Shown here: in pieces, positions 1-4,635 of the stretch
How positions within the stretch are numbered: position 1 is the stretch's first letter
Layout: the number at the start of each line of letters is the position of its first letter
DNA from: Geobacter sp. UBA6802
Lineage (GTDB): Bacteria > Desulfobacterota > Desulfuromonadia > Geobacterales > Pseudopelobacteraceae
DNA length: 7,206 bases
Assembly: GCA_002452325.1 (NCBI GenBank)
Contig: DKFG01000024.1
Coordinates: 1-7,206 of the forward strand
Direction: 5' to 3'
Translations under genes and position numbers: made by a program
The notes under the pieces: generated by a model
Told to the model about the DNA's origin: nothing
Database searches by the model: none
What the model saw: only the letters and a program-made list of their open reading frames with translations

Positions 1-2
1 AC

Positions 3-1910
3 AAAAAAATTATGAGGTTTGACGGCAGCGACTGGGTCACCGTGGGGGAGTTGTCTGCTGATATTTCTGCATTTGCCTTTGCTCCTGACGGAACGCTCTG
101 GGCGGCTACAGAAGCACCAAGTAAAATCTACAAATTTAATGGCAGTAGCTGGTTCGACATGGGTTCCGATGGTACCACGAATGCACGTTGGGGGGTCACT
201 TCCATCGCCATTGCTCCCGATGGTACTCCGGTTATTGCCGGAAGCGATGGTGTTTGGCCGGAAAAAGTATATGTAAAGAAATTGAGCGGCAGTAGTTGGG
301 TGTCGCTGGCAGATCTGGATTTACCGGATATGATGTCTAGAATGAATTACTCCAGGAATGTTGCTGTCACCTTTAGCCCGGATGGCACCCCGTATGTGGC
401 ATACGCTCCTTTTTCTCCTGATACCTACACAGTACTGCGTCTGGTTGATACCGCACAGTATGTCACCTACAACGGCAATGGCAACAGCAGCGGCACTGTG
501 CCGGTTGACACTACCGGCTATGCCCAGAACGCCACAGTCACGGTTTTGGGTAATAGCGGTGCACTGGCAAAAAACGGTTATGTCTTTAATGGTTGGAACA
601 CTGCTGCTGATGGTAGCGGCACCAGCTACCAGCCCGGCGCAACCTTTGTCATGGCTGCCAGCAGCACCCTCTACGCCCAGTGGGTTGCCCCCGTTGCGCC
701 GCCGTCAGGGCTGGTCTCCTGGTGGCGGGGGGAAGGGAACGGGCTGGATACGCGTGGAACAAACAACGCCACACTCCATAGCGCCACCAGCTTTAGCTTT
801 GCATCCGGCAAGGTTGGTCAGGCCTTCAGCTTCAGCGGTGCGATCTCTGAATACCTTGATGCGCCCAGCAGTGCTTCACTCAACTTCGGCACGGGTGGCT
901 TTGCCATCGCCACCTGGGTCAAGTCCAGCGACAACGGCAGCTACCGGCGGCTTGTTACCAAACGTACCGGTGGCACCTGGTACTCTTTGGCGCTTAATGA
1001 CGGCAAGGCATTCTTTGAAATTGCCGCTGGGTTTAATTGCGCTTCTTCCACCACTGTTGCCGATGGTAAGTGGCATCACATTGTTGTCAGCAGAGATCCA
1101 ACAGGCACCTCGTCCCGGAAATACCGACTTTACATCGACGGTGTTGAGAACACGTCTCTGGCCGACAGCGACCTGAACCTGGACAACAGCGCCCCGCTGG
1201 AGATCGGCAAATGGGCTACCGAATCCTATGGAGGCATCTACTCCGGCCTGATGGATGAGGTACAGATCTTCAGCCGCTCCCTGACCGCCACAGAAATCCA
1301 GGCTATCTACAATGCCGGCAGTGCCGGTCTGACATTAACGCCAACCGTCACCAACATCTCTCCATCCAGCGGTTTTGCTTCTGGCGGCACCAGTGTCACC
1401 ATTACCGGAAGCGGTCTGAACAACGCTACAGCAATTAAATTTGCTGCAACTGATGCCACCAGTTTTTCTGTTACTTCCGACATCCAGGCAACCGCCACCT
1501 CCCCAGCCGGTGTGGTTGGTCAGACCGTGGATCTGACCGTTACCACCCCCGGCGGCACCAGCGCCACCAGCAGCGCAGACTTGTTCACTTACACCCTGCA
1601 GTACCAGGCCAAGAACCAGACCGTCGGCAGCTCCTACAGCACCCTGGCCGAGGCGATTACCGCGGCATCAGCCGGACATGAGATCCGGGCCTATGGCGGC
1701 CAGTTTGATGGTGCCTTTACTCTGGCGACATCGCTTAACCTGTACGGTGGTTACAACCTTGACTTCAGTGCAAAAGACAGCCTGCCCACCACCCTGAACG
1801 GCAGCCTGACGGTGAACGGCGGTACTACCAAGGTGGACAGCGTAACCGTTAAAGGTGTCTTGACCATCAAGGGCGGCAGCTTGCAGGTAAGCGGGGTGGT
1901 GGTACAGTAG
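3..1910 (+). CDS. Multidomain surface/secreted protein (propeller-like repeats, InlB-like repeat, LamG, IPT/TIG), 5' truncated
   Basis: This is the C-terminal part of a large exported protein with a probable binding or adhesive role; no catalytic residues are apparent. The frame is open back to the window edge. The ATG at 12 has no ribosome binding site and no signal peptide follows it, so the true start lies upstream. Numbering from that Met: residues 1-145 carry three repeats pairing a G-S-x-W motif (DGSDW, NGSSW, SGSSW) with a PDGT strand (residues 25, 70, 123), typical of a beta-propeller. Residues 149-224 form an InlB/Flg_new-type repeat (VTYNGNG at the start, F-x-GWNT in the middle, LYAQW at the end). 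Residues 233-437 are a LamG/concanavalin A-like domain (GLVSWWRGEG at the start, DGKWHHIVV, the strand LYIDG, MDEVQIFSRSL near the end). Residues 444-528 are an IPT/TIG domain (ISPSSG, GGTSVTITGSGL). Residues 535-632 are a beta-helix-like terminal module also found in the next gene. The protein ends at TAG 1908-1910. Domain calls are from motif recognition; the ligand is unknown. Confidence 0.9.
   Translation, partial: KKIMRFDGSDWVTVGELSADISAFAFAPDGTLWAATEAPSKIYKFNGSSWFDMGSDGTTNARWGVTSIAIAPDGTPVIAGSDGVWPEKVYVKKLSGSSWVSLADLDLPDMMSRMNYSRNVAVTFSPDGTPYVAYAPFSPDTYTVLRLVDTAQYVTYNGNGNSSGTVPVDTTGYAQNATVTVLGNSGALAKNGYVFNGWNTAADGSGTSYQPGATFVMAASSTLYAQWVAPVAPPSGLVSWWRGEGNGLDTRGTNNATLHSATSFSFASGKVGQAFSFSGAISEYLDAPSSASLNFGTGGFAIATWVKSSDNGSYRRLVTKRTGGTWYSLALNDGKAFFEIAAGFNCASSTTVADGKWHHIVVSRDPTGTSSRKYRLYIDGVENTSLADSDLNLDNSAPLEIGKWATESYGGIYSGLMDEVQIFSRSLTATEIQAIYNAGSAGLTLTPTVTNISPSSGFASGGTSVTITGSGLNNATAIKFAATDATSFSVTSDIQATATSPAGVVGQTVDLTVTTPGGTSATSSADLFTYTLQYQAKNQTVGSSYSTLAEAITAASAGHEIRAYGGQFDGAFTLATSLNLYGGYNLDFSAKDSLPTTLNGSLTVNGGTTKVDSVTVKGVLTIKGGSLQVSGVVVQ
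1614..1907 (+). other. C-terminal beta-helix-like module of the first protein
   Basis: Residues 535-632 of the first protein begin with a stretch typical of the entry to a pectin-lyase-like right-handed helix (YSTLAEAITAASAGHEI, then a G-x-F strand and LNLYGGYN). They continue as short glycine-rich beta strands. The region is far too short for a full pectate-lyase domain. A matching module ends the next protein in the window (4273-4515), with the shared order TL-x-x-A, a GGY strand, a TTL-[ND]-G turn and a final V-V-x terminus. Similarity is seen by eye; the helical fold is inference. Confidence 0.6.
1800..1907 (+). repeat. Two tandem 18-residue coils at the C-terminus
   Basis: The last 36 residues are two consecutive 18-residue units (597-614 and 615-632) of pattern G-x-L-T-[VI]-x-G-G-x-x-x-V-x-x-V-x-V-x. 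The second ends exactly at the stop codon. A single unit of the same pattern ends the next protein (4462-4515). Eighteen residues fit one short turn of a beta-helix or solenoid, which is inference. Confidence 0.6.
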
Positions 1911-1937
1911 GGCATACAAACCTGGAAAAAGCAGTTG

Positions 1938-2069
1938 GCCGCTAAAGAACGCAAAGATCACAAAGAACTGAAGAGTAGTTAGAATGCGTTTCAAACCTAC
2001 CTGCAAGCGGCTGTGTAAAACATAGCTACCAGTCTGTTCTTCTTTTGTTTCCTTGTGCTCTTTTGCGGC
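1938..2069. repeat. Imperfect inverted repeat with 9-base-phased arms
   Basis: The left arm (1938-1970) starts GCCGC and runs into three 9-base units, AAAGAACGC, AAAGATCAC and AAAGAACTG (1944-1970). The reverse complement of 2031-2069 also starts GCCGC and has the same phasing (AAAGAGCAC, AAGGAAACA, then AAAGAAGAA). The first 30 ungapped positions agree at 21. The arms are about 39 bases with roughly 54 bases between them. It may be a small dispersed intergenic element; function is unknown, and a stable hairpin is uncertain because of the mismatches. Confidence 0.5.
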
Positions 2070-2113
2070 AAAAACCGTTTTGGATGTTTTTTGAATATAT
2101 CCAGGTGGTTTAG

Positions 2114-2141
2114 TTGCATTGTTGGAGTTTTATGCTTTAAT
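2114..2141 (+). promoter_or_regulatory. Candidate sigma-70 type promoter for the second gene
   Basis: A -35-like TTGCAT (2114-2119) lies 16 bases before a -10-like TTTAAT (2136-2141) in an AT-rich stretch. If used, transcripts would begin near 2148 and carry a leader of about 115 bases that includes the 11-bp inverted repeat. The match is modest and AT-rich DNA yields such pairs by chance. Confidence 0.3.
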
Positions 2142-2200
2142 CAATTGATTGTTTATTCCATTGTCTGGGGAAAGTTGCTCACCGCAGGAGGCAATCAGGC

Positions 2201-2246
2201 AACATGGCCGTGTAACCGGAGTGTATTTCAGGTGGACGGCCATGTT
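2201..2246 (+). promoter_or_regulatory. Perfect 11-bp inverted repeat immediately before the ribosome binding site
   Basis: AACATGGCCGT (2201-2211) is exactly complementary to ACGGCCATGTT (2236-2246), with a 24-base loop. The right arm ends four bases before the AAGGAGG at 2251. In RNA this would form a strong leader stem beside the ribosome binding site; in DNA it could be an operator. The right arm also contains an in-frame ATG (2242), so pairing would hide that alternative start. No T-run follows, so it is not a standard intrinsic terminator. The palindrome is directly visible; its function is inferred. Confidence 0.6.
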
Positions 2247-2250
2247 TGGT

Positions 2251-2257
2251 AAGGAGG
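2251..2257 (+). promoter_or_regulatory. Strong ribosome binding site fixing the start at 2263
   Basis: AAGGAGG, nearly the full anti-16S complement, sits five bases before ATG 2263. It decides between this start and in-frame upstream ATGs at 2149 and 2242, neither of which has a comparable site. Confidence 0.85.
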
Positions 2258-2262
2258 ATCGC

Positions 2263-4518
2263 ATGAAAAGGCATCTTGTTGCATGTCTGACAGTAACGAT
2301 TTTGATTCTTGCGGGGTATGCCCCGGCCCAGTGTGGTTCGTGGTCATTGTCGTTGGGCGGCTATAATTCTGACAGTGCCAATTCTGTTCAGCAAACAGCC
2401 GATGGCGGTTATATTGTTGCCGGGAATATGTCGTCTTTCGGCACAACTGCGCAGGATGCCTGGGTGCTGAAGCTTAGTGCTTCTGGCGAGGTGGTGTGGC
2501 AGAAAACCTATGGCGGCGAAGGGTACGATTCAGCCAGTGCGATCCAGCAGACCGCTGATGGCGGCTATATTGTGGCAGGTTATACAAATTCCTATGGCGC
2601 AAATAGCAATGGAGATGCCTGGGTGCTGAAGCTTGATGCCTCTGGCGAGGTGGTGTGGCAGAAAACCTATGGCGGCGAAGGGTATGATTCAGCCAATGCC
2701 ATTCAGCAGACCGCTGATGACGGCTATATTGTGGCAGGCTTCACAAATTCTTTTGAAAGTAATGGTGATGCCTGGGTACTGAAACTGGCTTTAAACGGCA
2801 CCATAGAGTGGCAGAAAACCTATGGGGGAACCACTGACGGCGATGAGGCTGTTGCCATTCAGCAGACAACAGACGGCGGTTATATTGTTGCTGGCGTTAC
2901 ATACTGTTTTGGCGCTGGCAGCACTGACGCCATGATACTGAAACTGGATGAGAACGGGGCACTGGAATGGCAGAAAACCTATGGTGGAACCGGTTTTGAA
3001 AATGCTACTGCTATCCGCCAGACAGCTGACCAGGGATACATTGTGGCTGGCGTTACTACCTCGTTTGGCGCGGGGGGGCTTGATGGCTGGCTGTTGAAAC
3101 TGGCGGAAAATGGCACAGAAAGTTGGCAGAAAACCTGGGGTGGGTCAGGGGGAGACAGTTTTTCTTCAGTCTGGCAGACAGCCGATGGTGGCTATATCGT
3201 TGCCGGATCAACAGGATCTTCCGGTGCCGGCAACGGGGATGCCTGGCTGCTGAAGCTGAGTGAAAACGGCAGTGCCGTGTGGCAAAAGACCTATGGCGGA
3301 GCAGCCGGTGATTTAGTCAATGCGGTTCAGCAGATATCTGATGGCTACATTGTTGTCGGCTCGACAGCCTCCCTGGGGCTGCAGACCTTCGATCTATGGG
3401 TGATGAAGCTTGAGCAGGATGGCGGTCTGAACGGTTGTTACAGCATTGGTGAAACCGCGAATGTGCCGCAGAACACTGCAGCAGGAACACTTTCTTCGGT
3501 CTTTTTGACAGTTGCTCCGTCGACGGCAGACCCTGGTGTTTCTCAGGCAGCGACAGTCATTTCTACAGCTTCCCCTTCCATCTGTTCCTTAACTCAGCCC
3601 CAACTGACACTCTCGGTTTCAAAATCAGGTCAGGGAACAGGAACAGTAACCAGTTCACCATCCGGCATCAGTTGCGGCGCGAAATGCTCGCATACTTTTA
3701 ACAATCATGCATCTGTAATCTTGTCTGCCTTCCCTTCCTCCGGTTCCTACTTTAGCGGATGGGAGAGTGCGGTGGGCTGTACCACCGGCACCTGTACGGT
3801 AACGTTATCGGATTATAATCGTGGTGTCACAGCCGCATTTGGCCTGATTGTTAACGGAGCCTGTGGCAGCAGCCAGGGGAAAACATTTGATACGGCCCCG
3901 ACTCAAAATCTCTGTCTGACCGGAACCCCCACAGTTGTAGGTTATAACGATGGTAAGTGGGTCTGGAGCTGCAATGGATCGCCAGGCGGTTCTACGGCCA
4001 GCTGTTGGGCCCACATCACCCAGGTTGGTCTTTCGGTTTCCAAAACGGGCAATGGCACGATCACAAGCAATCCGGCAGGCATCAACTGCGGAGATGACTG
4101 TGATGAATTGTACCCGTACGGAACATTGGTAACCCTGACGGCAACCCCTGAAGCGGGGTTTACATTTAGCAGCTGGGGTTTTTTTGGCCCGTGCCCAATT
4201 GGTGAGACTTCCTGTGGACGTGCAATGACGTCACCCGCAATCGCGAATGTCACCTTTCTCCTTGATCCAAAGGCACGAATCGGCAGCACAGCTTTTGGTA
4301 CGTTGCAAACCGCCTATAACGCCGTCGCCAACACCGGCATTATTGAAGCCAAGGCAGTGACCTTTAGTGAAAATCTGACCCTTGACCGGGGAATCTATTT
4401 TGCCCTGAAGGGGGGCTATGCCGATGATTATCTCAGCCGCACCGGCTATACCACACTGGATGGCAATCTGATTATCAGTAGCGGCGGCCTGACGGTTGAC
4501 CGGCTGGTGGTAAAGTAG
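2263..4518 (+). CDS. Secreted seven-repeat propeller protein with InlB-like repeats
   Basis: A complete 751-residue exported protein, probably binding or structural. The start is set by AAGGAGG and by the signal peptide directly after it: charged MKRH, a hydrophobic core (LVACLTVTILILAGY) and a likely APA cleavage site at residue 22. No lipobox is visible. Residues 27-387 contain seven repeats of 51-53 residues, each with a WQKTYGG-like strand, a QQTADGGYIVAG core and a DAWVLKL strand, consistent with one seven-bladed propeller. Residues 446-526 and 588-667 are InlB-like repeats (LSVSK at the start, G-x-[IV]-x-S-x-P-x-G-I, a central S-x-W strand), each with four cysteines (471, 475, 506, 511; and 609, 613, 644, 651). 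Between them, residues 528-585 form a small NGACGSS...CNGS...C module with Cys 534, 551, 570 and 581. Residues 671-751 are a beta-helix-like end matching that of the preceding gene. The cysteine pattern suggests disulfides outside the cytoplasm. No active site is recognised and the substrate is unknown. Confidence 0.92.
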   Translation: MKRHLVACLTVTILILAGYAPAQCGSWSLSLGGYNSDSANSVQQTADGGYIVAGNMSSFGTTAQDAWVLKLSASGEVVWQKTYGGEGYDSASAIQQTADGGYIVAGYTNSYGANSNGDAWVLKLDASGEVVWQKTYGGEGYDSANAIQQTADDGYIVAGFTNSFESNGDAWVLKLALNGTIEWQKTYGGTTDGDEAVAIQQTTDGGYIVAGVTYCFGAGSTDAMILKLDENGALEWQKTYGGTGFENATAIRQTADQGYIVAGVTTSFGAGGLDGWLLKLAENGTESWQKTWGGSGGDSFSSVWQTADGGYIVAGSTGSSGAGNGDAWLLKLSENGSAVWQKTYGGAAGDLVNAVQQISDGYIVVGSTASLGLQTFDLWVMKLEQDGGLNGCYSIGETANVPQNTAAGTLSSVFLTVAPSTADPGVSQAATVISTASPSICSLTQPQLTLSVSKSGQGTGTVTSSPSGISCGAKCSHTFNNHASVILSAFPSSGSYFSGWESAVGCTTGTCTVTLSDYNRGVTAAFGLIVNGACGSSQGKTFDTAPTQNLCLTGTPTVVGYNDGKWVWSCNGSPGGSTASCWAHITQVGLSVSKTGNGTITSNPAGINCGDDCDELYPYGTLVTLTATPEAGFTFSSWGFFGPCPIGETSCGRAMTSPAIANVTFLLDPKARIGSTAFGTLQTAYNAVANTGIIEAKAVTFSENLTLDRGIYFALKGGYADDYLSRTGYTTLDGNLIISSGGLTVDRLVVK
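2341..3423 (+). repeat. Seven tandem about 52-residue propeller repeats (protein level)
   Basis: Units begin at Trp 27, 79, 132, 183, 236, 288 and 340 of the second protein, with spacing of 51-53 residues. The shared core is GGYIVAG followed by a D-[AG]-W-x-[LM]-KL strand and then WQKTYGG. The first unit has WSLSLGG in place of WQKTYGG, and the seventh has a shortened core (ISDGYIVVG). Seven units match the commonest propeller blade number. I do not recognise a named family with certainty. Confidence 0.85.
2455..2738 (+). repeat. Near-identical 125-base direct repeat (recent blade duplication)
   Basis: Bases 2455-2579 and 2614-2738 align without gaps at 117 of 125 positions, offset by 159 bases (53 codons). 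Other blade pairs are clearly more diverged at DNA level. This indicates that blades 2 and 3 arose from a recent in-frame duplication or were homogenised by gene conversion. Confidence 0.85.
4273..4515 (+). other. C-terminal beta-helix-like module of the second protein
   Basis: Residues 671-751 follow the same order as residues 535-614 of the first protein: a short G-S entry, F-x-TLQTAYNAV against YSTLAEAITAA, FALKGGY against LNLYGGY, TTLDGNL against TTLNGSL, and VDRLVVK against VDSVTVK. This protein stops after one 18-residue coil (4462-4515) where the first has two. The shared position at the extreme C-terminus suggests a capping or surface-anchoring role, which is inference. Confidence 0.6.
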
Positions 4519-4534
4519 CCGGATGGGGATCAAT

Positions 4535-4550
4535 AGTGATTTACAGTGAT
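4535..4550. repeat. Short direct repeat AGTGAT, 10-base period
   Basis: AGTGAT occurs at 4535-4540 and 4545-4550, one helical turn apart, overlapping the -35 of the first promoter candidate. It could be a regulator half-site pair, but so short a repeat in AT-rich DNA may be chance. Confidence 0.2.
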
Positions 4551-4568
4551 ATATTGTGTTTTTTTAAT
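4540..4568 (+). promoter_or_regulatory. Candidate promoter for the third gene
   Basis: TTTACA (4540-4545) is followed after a 17-base spacer by TTTAAT (4563-4568), a fair sigma-70 type pair with ideal spacing about 70 bases before the third gene. The T-run at 4559-4565 lies within it and is not preceded by a GC-rich stem, so it is not called a terminator. Confidence 0.35.
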
Positions 4569-4570
4569 GT

Positions 4571-4599
4571 TTGGCGTAAATAATCGCATATTTTATCTG
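4571..4599 (+). promoter_or_regulatory. Alternative promoter candidate for the third gene
   Basis: TTGGCG (4571-4576), a 17-base spacer, then TATCTG (4594-4599). It competes with the pair at 4540-4568; sequence alone does not decide between them. Confidence 0.25.
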
Positions 4600-4625
4600 A
4601 TACTGTTTGATGGTCTTGAATAGAC

Positions 4626-4635
4626 AAGAGGGGGG
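4626..4635 (+). promoter_or_regulatory. Purine-rich ribosome binding site of the third gene
   Basis: AAGAGGGGGG runs directly into ATG 4636. GAGG at 4628-4631 is four bases from ATG 4636 and ten from the in-frame ATG at 4642. The first is slightly short and the second slightly long, so translation could begin at either; the signal peptide is intact in both cases. Confidence 0.6.

Larger units (their letters stand above)
1911..2262. other. Intergenic region between the first and second genes
   Basis: These 352 bases hold no convincing gene. Overlapping frames on either strand lack a proper ribosome binding site and have no recognisable product. The stretch is richer in A and T than the flanking genes. 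It contains an inverted pair of 9-base-phased repeats (1938-2069), a weak promoter candidate (2114-2141), a perfect 11-bp inverted repeat (2201-2246) and the ribosome binding site of the second gene (2251-2257). I find no clear intrinsic terminator behind the first gene, and no GEMM (cyclic di-GMP) riboswitch core, which I looked for because such elements are common in Geobacter leaders. Confidence 0.7.

Noticed and set aside
12..14. ATG at 12 as the true start of the first gene
   Set aside because: No ribosome binding site precedes it, the frame is open to the window edge, and the protein begins in the middle of a repeat with no signal peptide.
1668..2006. Reverse-strand frames overlapping the end of gene 1
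   Set aside because: They are antisense shadows of a well-supported coding region, with no recognisable product or ribosome binding site.
2166..2178. Possible sigma-54 promoter (TGGGG ... TTGCT)
   Set aside because: Only eight bases separate the GG and GC elements where ten are needed, and the -24 element is poor.
2055..2252. Small + strand frame (GTG start, 65 residues) in the intergenic region
   Set aside because: It has no ribosome binding site, begins inside the right arm of the inverted repeat, has no recognisable domain, and runs through the hairpin almost to the ribosome binding site of gene 2.
2165..2262. Cyclic di-GMP (GEMM) riboswitch in the leader of gene 2
   Set aside because: The conserved core around the GNRA-tetraloop side and the ACGCA-type segments is not present; only a simple hairpin is seen.
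2263..2340. Lipoprotein signal for the second protein (Cys 24)
   Set aside because: The residues before Cys 24 (APAQ) do not fit a lipobox; an ordinary signal peptidase I site after APA is more likely.
2455..3423. CRISPR-like regular repeats
   Set aside because: The regularity comes from in-frame protein repeats of 51-53 codons; there are no short identical repeats with unique spacers.
4551..4565. Intrinsic terminator after gene 2 (run of seven T)
   Set aside because: The sequence before the T-run is AT-rich with no GC-rich stem, and the run overlaps a promoter candidate.
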